A stretch of 64,000 bases of DNA from Fremontodendron californicum (GCA_030761205.1 JAULJL010000018.1:14652501-14716500); one strand, 5' to 3'; shown: positions 11,336 to 24,881, counted from the first letter of the stretch. Program-made: numbers and translations. The notes: a model not told the origin generated them from the sequence alone.

Positions 11336-14300
11336 CAGATCACATTTTTAAATTATTTGGAAGAGATTGGTGAAGAAAAATCTGGATTCGAAACTCGTTT
11401 ACAAAATGGCAAAAGTTCGGGTGCATTTAGGGGAAATTTTGGAAATAAATCCGAAATAAATAGTAAATGGACTCGAAAAATTTTGAAAACTTGCAGAATT
11501 CAATTTTTTCTTATTTCGAAAGTATTGAAAAAAGAAAATTTGAATTTGGAGTACATTTGCTATTTATTTAGGTTCGGGGGTCAAAAAGGTCATTTATTGA
11601 AGAAATCGAAAAGGGCAAATTTGTAATTGAAAAATATAAAAGATGTAGGATTTGGTGAGATAATTCCTCCCTTGGTCAGCCAACATAGAGGAGAAGAAGG
11701 AAGCTTGATCCATTTAATTCCTTAGTCACTATCAAGCTCACATGCTGCCACTAGCACCTTGCAAATGGTCCCCCCTTCATCCAATGGCTTAGGTGCCTTG
11801 TAGGAAAGTTGAATGCACCACCCAATGGCCAAGTTTAAATGCCAATATGACATTTTTATTTGTCATGAAAGAAACCTCATCTAATGGCCAAGAATGGAAG
11901 AGCACAAGTCATCCAAAGGTGGACATCCATTCGGCCAAGCAAGGAAGTGCATGGGATTGTTCATTTTCATCCAATGGCTTAAGCCATGTACAAGGGCTAA
12001 GTACATATGTTAAGGTCTCGGATTAAATGCCAATATGACATTTTTATGTTTTCATGAAAGAATCCTCATCCAGTGGCCAAGAATAGAAGAGCACAACTCA
12101 TCCAAGTGTAGACACTCAAAAGGCCAAGCAAGGGAGTGCATGGGATTGGTCCTCATTTTCATCTAAGGGCTGAGGTTATTACAAGGGTTGAGTACATCTT
12201 AAGGGCTGCTATCAATTGGCAAGATGACATTTTTATGTTGTCATCAAAATATCTTAACCTAAGGGCCAAGATTGGAGGAAAAAAATGCAAAATTCATCTA
12301 ATGGTTGGAGGGCCATTCGGCCAAGAGGAGGAGGAAAGGGAATGTTTGATTTTTTCCATATAGGCTGATCATTTGAGAGGGGAAGTCAGTAGCTAATTTA
12401 GAAAAAAAAATGTTTTGAAAGATAAAAGAAAGGTTTTCAATAGAAGAGCTTGAAGGTAGTCATCTCTACCAAGCTCTAGCGTTGTTTTCTTCTTGTTTTC
12501 CATGGTGATTTTTTTGATTTTATATCTTGTTTTCCTACTACATTTCTCATAGAAATCAAAGTTTTAAAAGGTTTACTTAAATTTTCAACTCTTCTTCTTC
12601 TTAAAAAATGGTTGAAAATATATATTTTTTAAGATTCTTGCTTTGGCCGAATGTAGCATGAGTGATTGCCTTGATCTTTTTTTTTTTTCTTCTTTGCATG
12701 ATGTTGTGGGAAACATGATTTTTTAAGGTTTATTTAAGTATTTTTGTATTCTGATTTTTTACAAAAAAAAAAAAAATGAAGCAAAAGAGGTTGAAATGGC
12801 TACATGATCTTGGCAAGACCAAGTGACCATGGTTAGGGGAGAGGCTATGCCCATTTTTACCTACCATGAAGCTCACCTTAATTTTGTTGTTCACAATGGT
12901 TTATTTTCTGATTTTGAAATGGAAAGGCTTCGTGATCTTGGCAAGACCAAGTGATTGTGGTTAGGTGAGAGGCTATGCCCATTTTATACCAACCATTCTT
13001 AACTTTCCTTGTTTTATTTACTAGTTTTGCTTGTTATTTGCTTTGCATGTCTATGCTTAATTTTTTATATGTTCTTTACATTATTTTCTATGCTATATTT
13101 GCTTCTATATTTCTTTTTCATGCTTAATAATTTTCCTTGTAGGTTCGGCCTTTGTGTTCATTGGAATCATATTGTGCATTTTTTCATATATCATGTCTTA
13201 TATTATAAACATGTTTGCATTTTATATTTGGTGATATGACCATTCGACTACTCCATTTTACTATGCCTTGCATGTGCATGTGCATGTGCATTTTCATCTT
13301 GCTTCTTAACTTGTTTGCATCTCCATGCCATGAGTTAGCATATCTTAATATTTAGTATGCCATGCATGTGCATTTTCATCTTGCTTTTTGGCTTGTTTGC
13401 ATTCCCATGCCATGAGCTTGTGTATTTTGATTTTGGTATATCATATTCTTGTGAAAGTGTCATGACATTATGTATCTTGATATGATTTTTCATGTACTTG
13501 TGTCATTTATTAGATAGGATTACATTAGAGTACCATGTGACCATTCGGCCTCTTCATGCATTCCTTGCCTTGTCATGCATTTGCATTTTGTTTAGGTAAC
13601 ATGCTATGCATTATCATATCTTGAAATTGTGTATTAGTTGCTGTTTGTTCAAGCATTAGTATTAGGTTTATTGGTCATTGTATGTTCATAATATTGCTAT
13701 GCATTCTCATTCCATTTTAGGTCTAGGCCATATTGGTATTGCCATGCATATTAGGTTTTAAATCATATTGGTATTGCCATGCATTGCTATGCTACTTAGG
13801 TCTTAGGTTATATTAGCATTTTCATGCATATCCATAACATATTAGGTGTAAGTCATATTTAAATTATCAAGCATTGCATGCATCTTAAGTTAGGATAGCA
13901 TTTATTGCCATGCAAACTCATGCTAGGCATTTAGGTTATTTTGAATTGTCATGCATTTCCTTTACCATTTATTCTTTAGACCATGCATTTCATACATTTC
14001 ATTTGCTATATGTTCATGCATTCCGTGTCATTGCCACATGATTTATGACTTAGGCCAACAATGGCTCAAACTCATGCTCTCTTGAGCATACTTGTGGAAA
14101 ATTAAAGATTTGTCAAATTGATTATTCTACTTTTGTGATTTTTTTTTTCTTAGCCAATTTTTGTCCAAGGTTTTTAAATGTTTTAGCTACTGTTTGTAGG
14201 TCTTTAGGATAGTCTCTAACATTTTTACTTTGATTTTTAAATGATTTTATCAAAGGCAAAAAAATGTGTTTTGGCAAAACAGTTTTTCATCCAGTACTCA

Positions 14301-16017
14301 TACTTTCTCGATTTTTCTAGGTAGTCGTTTTTAATCAGAAAATTACGCCAATTTTTTCTCGTGTAGTTCTACAGGTTTGAGTCTTCATTATTTGTTTTAG
14401 ATTTTTTTGAATATTAGGCTAAAAAATTGTGTGTCAAAACTGGACAGTAGAGGTAGATTTGAATTAAAAAAAAAAAATTGTTGAATTTTGCTAAGGCATT
14501 TAGAGCGGGTTGGTTAGAAGCTTTAGCTACTGTCTTAGGATAGTTTCTTAGCCTTTTTAAACTTTAGAAATGATTTTATAGATCTCGAGTTATGGGTGGT
14601 CAAGTCCGGGATTTTAAACTTAGGAAATTAGAGCCATTTTTAAAGAGCTTGGTTAGGGGTTTTAATCTTCATTCAAGTTTTTCTTCAAAATTATTTTCAA
14701 ACAATCACAAAGTTTTGTTTTTAGAAAATCTAATTTGACATGTTTTCCAAAGGTAACCGGATATCTTTTTAGATATTCGGATTTCTTTTTTTAGAGGAAA
14801 AAATATATTTTCATGCATTGCATTTTCCATGTTCATGCATTTTATTTAATATGTGATTTTTGCTATGATATTTTCCATGGTATTATTATTACTTTGATTT
14901 ACATTTTATGATGTTATATTGTTTGCCATATGATTTTGAATATTTCATGCTATCTTATATTTTTTTATTTAGTCATTAATTTTTGTCACATTATTGAGCA
15001 TATACTATGTTTATGCATTTTTATTTTATTTTCGTGCATATTTTATGATAGCATTATTTTATGTTTCATGTCATTTCATGTCATTTAGGTTATATTATTT
15101 AGAATATGCCATGTCATTTAAAATATGCCATATCATTTAAAATTGCCATGTCATTTAAATCATTTTATTTCATTTAGAATATATCATGATACTTAGGATT
15201 TTTCATATTCACCTAGAATATACTATGTCATTTAAATTATGTCATATCATCTAGGTTGCATTATATTATCTAGACTTTGCTATGTCATTTTATTTATGTC
15301 ATACAAGTTCATATTCATTTTTTAAATATTTTTTTAAAAAAAAAAAGATAATGATTTTCAATAAAAAATAAAGATATTCCTGAGTTAAAATAATTCATGA
15401 GTTCTCTACCGGGCTTGCTGGAGGGAATATCATCAATTATCATTAATACGGGAATATCTTTCTTTCAAAAAACCAAAATGATTTGAAAAGTTTTCCAAAT
15501 AAATAAAAATTTCTATATTTTGCTGATTTTGTCGGGGAATATAGGAAAATTTTGAATTAATAAGTTCCGGATCATTTTCAATTAAAAATGGAATTATTTT
15601 CTTTAAATTGGGAATTAACTTGAAATACTAAATTAAAAATCAATTTTTTACCGAGACCTAGATAACATACGATTAATAAGGTACCGTTTTATACGGGCGT
15701 TGTTGGGGTGCTAATCCTTCCCCGCACGTAATCGAGTCCCGGACCCGATTCTTCAATTTTCTCTGGTTTATAAAGCAGACTTGAAATTGGTTTTAAAAAT
15801 GTTTTAATTAATTTTAAAGTATTTTATAAAACCGATTTTAATAGGTGGCCGATCACACCTAGCTAAAAAAGACTGCTGGTGGCTCCATGTCTTTTTACGA
15901 GGCCGTTTTCATACCCTCGACCTTTTATTTCAATCTAGAGGATTTAAGTCGTCTTTTTCTCTGCTTCTATTTCCCCTTCACTCGAACGGGTCCTAGCTAC
16001 GGGATCACGTATCGACA
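11336..16017 (+). mobile_element. 5'-truncated Ogre-like LTR (B)
   Basis: It aligns throughout with LTR A from about 6178 to its end, including the CATCCAATGGC block, the CATGTCATTTA array (about 15060-15290) and the terminal GGGATCACGTATCGACA. The last base of CGACA is 16017; unrelated sequence follows. It is the remnant of the 3' LTR of the element that begins at 5170. The ORF-like stretches here (for example 11324-11626 and 13009-13239) repeat in LTR A in broken form and are not genes. Confidence 0.8.
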
Positions 16018-16871
16018 GGATGAAGCCCATGGAACATAATGGCCTTGTAAAGGAATTATAAAGAGTTATAATTATGAGATCCTTATGCATCAAAGCCTTG
16101 TTCCTCAAACTGTTCCTGGTCATCGTATTGCCAAGACGGTGCATTGGCAATGCTCAAAGACTAGTATGTGTTAAGCCTTCTTACTTATGAAGTAAGCAAC
16201 CGATCTCGTATAGGTTGAAGTATGGGATACTTGGGATAACATATAGGTGCTTTTCTATTGAATAAGTTCACTGAACATGGCCCGCCAAGAGAACTTCATT
16301 TGGTAATATATCACTCTAGTGTCTATGATAATGTTCTATTAGTACCAATCGTGTAAATTAGTCCTCAGACTTGCAATACCATGTCATCTTTTATAGAGTG
16401 TCATACTTAGATTCCATCATAAACGGGTCCCAAACACGAGGATGCTTATGATAGGGTGTTATTGGGTATGACATGAACCATACGAAGATGAATGAGTGAT
16501 CTAGAGAGGATTCACCACTCCCTGTGATATTGGAGACATATCTCGTTTGTTCTTGACTACGATTAACTTGATTAAGTCTTTGGCCAAAGCATGATGGACT
16601 AAGGAGAAAGTTCTTTCTCTAAATTCATAAGGTTAATCATAAGTTGTGAAGAACTAATATGGATTGATCATGAGTAGACATTGCACCATGCTCATGCGTT
16701 ATCCGGGATATATGGTGAAAGGACCGTATTACACCGACAGGCTGGTTGCTGAAAGGTTCTAAAAAGGTCACGCTGACTTCACAATATTTTGGTGGTCATG
16801 GTGGGTTGCTAGATCCCGCTCTTGATCTATCAAAACAAGTTAATGAGATTAACTTATGTTCATTGCTAACA
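16018..16871. other. Unclassified repeat-derived sequence left of a Copia-like LTR
   Basis: No reading frame with recognisable motifs. The stretch from about 16513 to 16720 is clearly similar to 18118-18308 on the other side of the LTR (shared GAGGATTCA start, TTGGCCAA, ACCATGCT and CCGGGATAT words in the same order). It may be the 3' internal region of the element owning the LTR at 16872. I see no convincing polypurine tract, so this is unproven. Confidence 0.4.
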
Positions 16872-18117
16872 TGTTGGGAACCTAGAGGGTCACACACATA
16901 AGAACAAATATGTATGGATTAAACATGGTATTCTATTAAGGTAAAACATAATGGAATAAAAGATCTATATTAAGGACTTAATTGAAGAAGTTCAATTGAG
17001 ATGAAAGAAATAATTGAGATTTGAGAATTCCAAGGACAATGCCTTAATGAGATAAGAGGAATCAAGAAGTCTTATCTAGTATAGTCGACTTTGCATAGAA
17101 ATATACAAGGTGAATTTCGAATGACTATACTATATTGGAATAATATCATGAGATGATATTAATAGATTAATAACATGAATTGTTCATTAGGAGAAAAAAA
17201 TTTAATCGAGAATTAAATTACTTTAGTTTAGAAATTAACTATCCAATAAATAAGAATGATAAATTAGAATTGGTCCAAAGTGACTATTCTAATTTAGGAC
17301 TGTCCACTAAGGAAGATTGGCCCAACTTAAGGCATTAAGATTGTTGGAACATTATCACTATTAGATAACATAATGGGCCTATAGATCCATCTTAGAATTA
17401 AATAGTTTAAGTCCAAGTGGATTAATGAAAATCTTGTGCAACAAGCTACAAGTGATCGGCCAAGCTTAGGGAGATAGGGGTTAGGGTTTGCGCCACTATA
17501 TAATCTGATTTAGAGACTGTAGCCGCCTAAGTGACTTTCATTCTACTTGTGATATTCCCATTTTGCTTAAGAAAAAGTTTGGTTTCAAGAAGAGAACCTT
17601 TCCTTGGCAAAGCAGTGAAATCGTAGCCTCCCCTACAGCCCTTTGTGCTTGCCACAATTCCTCATTTTCTGGGTGTTTTCTTGCCACTACTTCACCTTGT
17701 TGAGTGAGATCAATTAAGGGAGAAAGACACAAAGATATATATCTTTTGATTGTGATCTTAGGATCAACTTGCTAGCACAAGTGAATCGCCATACCTTAGA
17801 GAAGGATCCATCAGTTGTTCATGTGGACTAGCTCTAGAGGAAGGACAATTGTGCTTCTTGTGGTATTGGACGAGTTGGAAGCTTTGTAGATCTTGAATTC
17901 GAAAGCTATTCGAGATTTGGATCTGCAACTTAAGGTTACGATATCTTAATTAGGTAACTTCTAAATCATATGGATGATTTAATTAGTTTTGAATGTCATA
18001 AACCTATTTTAAGCACAAGCCTAAGATCCTGTTGTACTTCGGGTGCTTCTTTGTTTATTTTCGCTGCACTTTGATTATCATGTTTATGCATGAGCCCGAG
18101 GTAGTGTATTCCCAACA
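16872..18117 (+). mobile_element. Copia-like LTR, about 1.25 kb
   Basis: It begins TGTTGGGAACC and ends TTCCCAACA, so the termini form a 9-base inverted repeat with TG...CA ends, as in LTRs. A TATATAA box at 17497-17503 in the middle suits an LTR promoter, and the TTCGCTGCAC segment near the end is common in Copia LTRs. The flanking five bases (TAACA left, GAGGA right) do not match. It may be a 3' LTR or a rearranged solo LTR. Lineage is uncertain and orientation is inferred from the TATA box. Confidence 0.6.
17497..17503 (+). promoter_or_regulatory. Putative TATA box of the Copia-like LTR
   Basis: TATATAA preceded by CGCCAC, roughly in the middle of the LTR, as expected for the U3/R junction. 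Confidence 0.4.
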
Positions 18118-18308
18118 GAGGATTCATCACCCCATGTGATATGAGGGGACATATCTCACATGTATTATGGCTTATATTAACTTATGGAAGTCCTTGGCCA
18201 AGGCAATTCTTAAGGAGTTAATATTAAAGCTGCAGATCTAATATGGAATGGGATAAATACTAGACACTGAACCATGCTATTTCTTATCCCGGGATATCTG
18301 ACGAAGCA
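18118..18308. other. Repeat flank similar to 16513-16720
   Basis: A non-coding stretch homologous to the sequence left of the Copia-like LTR, ending where the next Ogre-like LTR begins at 18309. It suggests insertion of one family member into another, or a local duplication. Confidence 0.4.
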
Positions 18309-20466
18309 TGTAGACACCTAATTTTGTCCAGACCACTAAATGAGGTATGTTTTCTTCCTAAATTGATGTTTCGGAATGCAAAAAGACTTTTCTCATCCTA
18401 CAGGTGGTACTCCGTGACTTAGTCTAAAAGCAGATAGAAAAAGTCAAACTTGAAAAAGTCAACCCCAAAAATGTCAACCCTAAAAAGTCAACTACTAAAA
18501 AAGCCAACCCACTTTCAAAATCAAGATATAAAGTTCGGAAGTTGGGTTATGGAGATTCAGTAGAAAGGAAACCTTAGTTCAGGAAATTTGGGGAAAAGTG
18601 CTTAAACGATCAAATTGGTCAAAATCGAAGGTTCCAAATGAAACATAAGCACTGACTACGGGTAATGGAGAGGCTACTTGGAAGAAAAACTGAAGGAAAA
18701 GTCAGTTCGAAAGAAAATCAGGAATTAAGGGTTTTGGTGGATTTTAGGGAAATTTGGAAAATTGCAGAAATGGCCCAATTCAGTAGCCCATGGCTCAGTT
18801 TTAAGAAATTCCGAGAAAAGAGTCGATTGGAGGAAAAACGAGGAAGTTCCTGATACTGAAAAGAGGGAAAATGAAAAAGGAAAGGAATTTGATTGTAAAA
18901 ATTGCGCCTTTTTGGACCAACTCCAATTCAGTATATGACAAAGGCACAGAAAAAGAAAATATGGAAATCGGACTTGTTTTGGGCAAAACTGGGCTTCGGA
19001 GGCAAAAGGGCAAAACTGGAAAATTCAGAAAAATACCAAATGAGCTCCAAAAATTCTGAAAATTTGCAGATCCCATTCTTAAATCATTTTGGAGAGATTG
19101 GAAAAAGAAAATCTGGATTCAGAGTTTGTTTGCAAATGACCAAATCCCGGGCCCACTATGTGGAAATTCAAAAGGATAAATCCCGAGAAAATAGCAAATG
19201 AGCTCCAAAAATTCTCAAAATTTGCAGATCTTATTCTTAAATTATTTGGAAGATATTGGAAAAAGAAAATTTGGATTCGGAGTTCGTTTGCAAAATGGCC
19301 AAATCCCGGGTCCACTACGTAGAATTCTAGCGGATAAAGCCCCAAAAATAGCCAATGAGCTCCAAAAATTATGAAAACTTCCAGATCACACTTTTAAATT
19401 ATTTGGAAGAGATTGGTGAAGAAAAATTTGGATTCGAAGCTTGTTTAAAAATGGTGAAAGTTTGGGTGCACAAAAGGGCAATTTTGGAAGAAAAAAATCC
19501 AAAACAATAGCAAATGAGCTAAAAAATTTTGAAAACTTCCAAAATTATATTTTTTACTATTTTAGAAGTATTGAATAAAGAAAATTTGAATTTGAAGTCC
19601 GTTTGCTATTTATTTAGGTTTAGGGGTCAAAAAGGTCATTTTACCGAAAAACCAAAAGGGGCCAATTTGTAATTAAGAAAAATATGAAAGATTTAGAAAT
19701 TTTTGAGATAATTCCTCCCTTGGTGAGTCAGCATAGAGGAGAAGAAGGAAGCTTGATCAATTTAATTCCTTAGTCACTACCAAGGTCAAAATGCTTCCAC
19801 TAGTACCTTGCAAATGGTCCCCCTTCATCCAATGGCTTAGGTGCCTTGTAGAAAAGTTGAATACACCATTCAATGGCCAAGATTAAATGCCAAGATGAAA
19901 TTTTTATTTCTCATGAAAGAACCGTCATCCAATGGCCAAGAATGAAAGAAGAAAGATGAGCACAATGAATCCAAGGATTGGCATTTATTCGGCCAAGCAA
20001 GGGAGTGCATGGGATTGATCCCTTTCATCGAATGGCTTAGGCCATTTACAAGGGCTGAGTACACATTTTAAGGGCTGGATTAAACACCAAGATGACATTT
20101 TATGTTTTCATGAAAGAATCCTCATCCAATGGCCAAGAATGGAAGAAGAAAGATGAGCACAATGAATCCAAGGGTTGGCATTCATTTGGCCAAGGCTATT
20201 AGGGAGGGTGGCTGAGCAGTTTTTCACAAGTTTGGAGGTTGGAAAAGAGGCAGTAGCTAAGGAGAAAAAAAGAGAAAAAAGAAAGGAAAAAGAGAGGAGA
20301 AAAAAAGAGAAGGAAAAGAAGGTTTTTGCTAGTTTCTTCTTGATTTGGAAAGCTAGAGCAAGGTAGCTATGCTCTTTCATGGTTTTTTTTCTTATTTTAT
20401 TGACATGATCTTGTTTTTTATGGATATTTTTCGTTTTTATGAAATAAACTTGTTTCTAAAGAGCTG
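18309..20466 (+). mobile_element. Ogre-like 5' LTR (C), first part, interrupted by Athila-like element 1
   Basis: It starts TGTAGACACCTAATTTTGTCC like LTRs A and E. It contains the roughly 158 bp LTR repeat (about 18990-19500) and the CATCCAATGGC block (about 19825-20190). A purine-rich GA tract lies at about 20240-20320. At 20466 it is cut by Athila-like element 1 and resumes at 30150. The two parts add up to about 5.33 kb. Confidence 0.8.
20462..20466 (+). repeat. Left target-site duplication of Athila-like element 1
   Basis: AGCTG before the left LTR pairs with AGCTA at 30150-30154 after the right LTR: four of five bases match, the difference probably being a later mutation. Confidence 0.55.
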
Positions 20467-21975
20467 TGATAACTCGTATAATTATATAGTTTTTAGTTAT
20501 GTTTTATTATTATTTTGTGTCAAATACGAGTTATTATTGCTTAGTCTACTTGTGTTTATGATCTTTTATATTTTTATGTAATTTGGTGTTTTTCATGAGT
20601 TTCTTTGAGTGATTTCAGATTACTAGGTTAAATCAAGAATTAAGGGCAAATCCAATTCAGTTCCAGTTCCGACACCTTTTTCCATATCAGCTATATCTAG
20701 AGTTTCACCGAAGCATTAAGGCTGAAATTTTTACAGTGCAAAGTTAAGAGGCATATCTATCTTTTTCATGTTTTACACTTCTTGAAACGGAGTCGTTTTC
20801 CCTACCGAAATCAACCATCAAGTTGACTGATGTGTAATGACGTCTGTTCTGCACCGTTTTGGTCTTTTGACCATATCTTCCGATCCACATGAGCAAATGA
20901 TCTGATTCCAACGGCTATGGATCAGTAACTGATAGGGGCATATTTGTCTAGAAGACCATTTGATCAGATCGAGCCTCCAACATTGACAAAATCGACCATC
21001 AAGCTGGCTGATCAGAATTGTCATACAACATGACGAAAATTGTTAGAAAAATGCACCCACCTATTATACCTACCTTTGAAATTTATAAAGCTTGTCTCTT
21101 GTCATTTAGCTCTCCAAAATTTGTATAAATAGAGGGCCTTGGATGAGTATTAGGAAACATGATACATTGGTAGGATATTAGCCATTGTAATAAAATTCTC
21201 TAAGTTTTCTTCTTCTTTCCTTTCTCTAGTTTTCTTTTTTTATTTACTTATGCTTCTTACATTTCTTTTCATTTTATTCATATCTAGTATGTGTTGCTAA
21301 TTATATTGTTGAGGTGATGAGGTGAAGCTCTTGGTAAATGCTAAGGTTAGTCTCTTAAACATGAGCTAAAATGAATCATCATTTATAAACACTAGTATAA
21401 ATAATATTTTCTTTTGGTTTAAAATCATACTTACAAAGTAGGGATCTTGATTCATTATTGACAAGGAAAATGGCACAGTAAATGCTTGGTTTCATAACCT
21501 TGATTTGTTGTAGACATATACCTTGGCATAAGGAATGCTTGGACTCTTTTTATGAGTTTTGAGGACACCAAATGAACATAATATCATATGCTATGGACGT
21601 TGGACAATTTGGACTGAATTGCTAAACCTTCCGATTGGAACCTCCTTTATGTGTGGATTTCAATTGTGTAATAAAACAAGATTAATCTTAGCATAACACC
21701 AAGAGTGGATTCTCTAACCTCAACATCTTTTCTTATTGTCTTTTATATCTTGTTTAATTTCTTTTATTTTATTTTGTTTATTTTGTTCTCTAATATCTTG
21801 TTTATCTTGTTTTGTTGTTGATTCCCTAATATCTTGTTTACTTTATTTTTCTTATATATTTATAAACTTATACTTACTAATACGCTTCCCTGTGGTTCGA
21901 CCTCGGACACCCGAGAATTTATTACTTGAACATAACCTGCACTTGGGTTTACAACTCTTAATTGAGTTCCCATCA
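20467..21975 (+). repeat. 5' LTR of Athila-like element 1
   Basis: Begins TGATAACTCGTATAATTATA and ends TTGAGTTCCCATCA. Same length as the 3' LTR, with ten substitutions and no gaps. It contains a TATA box and a possible polyadenylation signal (AATAAA, 21189-21194). Confidence 0.9.
21124..21131 (+). promoter_or_regulatory. TATA box of Athila-like element 1, 5' LTR
   Basis: TATAAATA followed by GAGGGCC, conserved in the 3' LTR (29298-29305) and in element 2 (57737-57744). AATAAA follows about 60 bases downstream, which would give a short R region. Confidence 0.6.
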
Positions 21976-21981
21976 AGTTTT

Positions 21982-21999
21982 TGGCGCCGTTGCCGGGGA
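21982..21999 (+). promoter_or_regulatory. Primer-binding site (tRNA-Asp type)
   Basis: TGGCGCCGTTGCCGGGGA, six bases after the LTR end. This is complementary to the 3' end of plant tRNA-Asp, the primer known for Athila elements. It is identical in element 2. Confidence 0.85.
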
Positions 22000-22154
22000 G
22001 GCAATACTAAGTATATAAGTTTATAAGTATATTTATTTTTATTGGCTGGTTATACCGCCTAATTTTCTATATATTTATATTTATATTGTATATTAACTTT
22101 GTTTTATTTCTATTGGCTGGTTATACCGCCTAATCTGTATATTAACTTTGTTTT

Positions 22155-24881
22155 ATGCTTGTTTGGCGACGTGATTTTAGATCTCGTCGTTTAGTTAGAT
22201 TTTATTGTGAAACTTTTTCAGGTAATCTTTCTAATACAACTCCTACCATGCCTGACAATGAAAGTGTTCATGCTGAAGATGAGAACAGACAAGTACGCAC
22301 CATGCGTGACTACTTGCAACCAACTCGAAGCTCATCACCCTCTTGTTTTATTTTTCCTCTCAATGCAAACAACTTTCGTTTTAAACCAGGTATGATAGCT
22401 TTGCTTCCAAATTTCCATGGGTTAGAATCGGAAAGTGCTTACTCGTTTCTAAAAGACTTCGAAGATGTATGTGTCACCTTGAATGACCAACAATGTACAA
22501 ATGAAATTGTCAAGCTAAAATTATTTCCTTTTTCTTTAAAAGATAAAGCAAAAATTTGGCTTCATAATTTAAAACCAAGGTCAATTGGCACATGGCAAGA
22601 ATTACAAACTGAGTTTCTAAAGAAATTTTTCCCAGCACATAAAACTACTGCTTTGAAAAGACAGATTCAAAATTTCAATCAAAATCAAAATGAAGCATTT
22701 TTTCAGTGCTGGGAGCGTTTTAAAGATTTGTTAAGTTCTTGTCCACATCATGGTTTTGAAAAATGGCGTCTTATTAGTTTCTTTTATGAAAGTTTAACTC
22801 CCGAAACTAAACAATTTGTTGAAACAATGTGTAACGGTGAGTTTCTAGAAAAAGAACCTGAAGAAGCCTTTGACTACCTAGACCATTTGGCAGATAACTC
22901 TCAAGCCTGGCACACAGATAATTCCTCTGAAAGTTCCAATAGATCTAATCTTGTTTCTAACAGAGGTAAATATCATTTTAGTCAAGAAGATGAGATAAAA
23001 GCTAAAGTAGCTAATTTGGCTAGAAAGATTGAAGCCATGGAACTTAGAGAAGTAAAAGAAGTCAAAACGGTTAAAAATGAAGAAAGTTGTGGAATTTGTG
23101 AAATCATGGGACACCCCACTTCTGAATGTCCAAACATTCCCATTCTTAAAGAAGCGTTGCATGATCAAGTAAATTCTATAAACACATTTAAAAAGCCTTT
23201 TCCTTCTCCTTACTCTTAAACGTATAACCCTGAATGGAGAAATCATCCCAACTTCAGTTAGCGGAATAATAATCATGTTCAGGTACCACAATCTCAAAAG
23301 CCGGGCAACACTTTTTCCTATCAACCTTCACGTGTACAAACCTTGGAAGAGACATTGCAAGCATTCATGCAAACACAAGCAAATATGAATAACCAAACTT
23401 CACAGGACATCAATGAGATCAAAAACACCTTGTCCACATTGACAGCTTCATTACGCACTCAAGAAAAAGGTAAGTTTCCTGCTCAACCTCAGCCTAACCC
23501 TTCTACTCAATGTCTTGTTTCTTGCTCCAATGAAACTCAACAGGAAAATGCCAGTTCTATCACAACTCTTCGAAGTGGAAAGGCAATTGACAAAAACATT
23601 CCATCAAAAGACCAAGATCCTTCTTCCCCTCCGAAAAGTAAAGGTAAGGATGATGGTAAGTCTGAACTTCTTGAAAATTTGGACAAAGAAAAAGGTATGC
23701 ATCCTGCTCCTTTTCCTCAAAGGTTGCAAACAATAAAGAATTTGAATCGAAATGCAGAAATTTATGAACTTTTAAAACAAGTTAAGATTAACATTCCTTT
23801 ATTGGATGCAATCAAACAAGTTCCATCTTATGCTAAATTTTTGAAGGACATGTGCACATTTAAAAGGAAACATAATGTACAAAAGAAAGCATTTCTGACG
23901 GAAAGTGTGAGCTCAATCATTCAGCACCTTACTCCACCAAAATTCAAAGATCCTGGATGTCCAACAATCTCATGCATCATTGGAAACACTAGAATAGAAC
24001 GTGCATTGCTTGATCTTGGTGCTAGTTTTAATCTTTTTCCTTTTTCTGTTTATCAACAATTAGGTTTAGGTGAACTCAAGGAAACACCTGTTACACTTCA
24101 ACTAGCTGATCGTTCTGTAAAAATTCCTCGAGGGATAGTTGAAGATGTTTTGGTTCAAATTGATAATTTTTACTTCCCTGTTGATTTTATTGTTTTGGAC
24201 ATACATCCTGTTTCAAATCCAAATGTTCAAATTCATGTTATATTAGGCCGTCCATTTCTTGCAACTTCTAATGCTCTGATAAATTGCAGGAATGGTATGT
24301 TGAACATTTCTTTTGGAAATATGACTTTAGAATTAAATGTGTTCAACATTTGCAAGCAACCTGGTGATGATTCAGAAGTACATGAAGTGGATTTCATTGA
24401 AGAACTTGTTCATGAACATAACACCACTACCACATTCCATGATCCTTTAGAAGCTTATTTAATTGAATGTGAGTTTGATAATGCTTCAGAAATTTCACAC
24501 ATTGATTCTTTGTTAAATTCTTTTCAGGATAAGCATTGTTGGAAACAAAAACTTGAGGAACTCATAAATGATGCATATGAGAATCCTAAAATTCATAAAG
24601 AAAGAACTAAAGCCTTTCATGACAAGTTAATTTCAAGAAAAACATTTGATGTTGGGCAAAAAGTTCTACTTTATAATTCTAGACTTCACATATTTCCTGG
24701 TAAGTTGAGATCAAGATGGACTGGCAAGCATGTGTATCATTATGGAGCAGTTGACATTGAGAATCCTCAAAATGGTAACGTATTCAAGATAAATGGACAA
24801 AGACTCAATTTTTTTTTGGAAAATCATGTTACTCAAGAAGAGGTTGTTTTTCTTTCTGATCTTTGTTTTGAAAATAACTAG
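22155..24881 (+). pseudogene. gag-pro joined to integrase C-terminus, Athila-like element 1 (reverse transcriptase and integrase core deleted)
   Basis: A single frame runs to 24881, interrupted by TAA at 23217-23219 and TAG near 23259. Element 2 has Glu and Trp codons at these places. The likely start is the ATG at 22248; the frame is open back to 22155. In order it holds: the plant gypsy Gag domain (PNFHGLESESAY to the TPETKQF region); a short Cys-x2-Cys-x4-His-x4-Cys knuckle (CGICEIMGHPTSEC); aspartic protease with active site LLDLGAS (Asp codon at 24012) and the ILGRPFLAT flap-side motif. From about 24564 to 24832 comes the C-terminal end of gypsy integrase (NSRLHIFPGKLRSRW, NGQRL). Nothing of reverse transcriptase, RNase H or the integrase core lies between. 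A 12-base deletion removes a Gly-Pro-Phe segment still present in element 2. Confidence 0.88.
22222..22223 (+). other. Candidate 5' splice donor before gag
   Basis: CAG|GTAATC fits the plant donor consensus. It lies 26 bases upstream of the likely gag ATG at 22248, so splicing from here to either downstream acceptor (25021 or 25906) would remove gag-pol and place an extra ORF behind the leader. It is conserved in element 2 at 58840. Confidence 0.45.

Noticed and set aside
15944..16150. 68-codon minus-strand frame across the end of LTR B
   Set aside because: It straddles a transposon boundary and has no recognisable feature.
22878..23324. 148-codon minus-strand frame, also at 59496-59942
   Set aside because: It is the antisense shadow of gag in both elements and has no family features.
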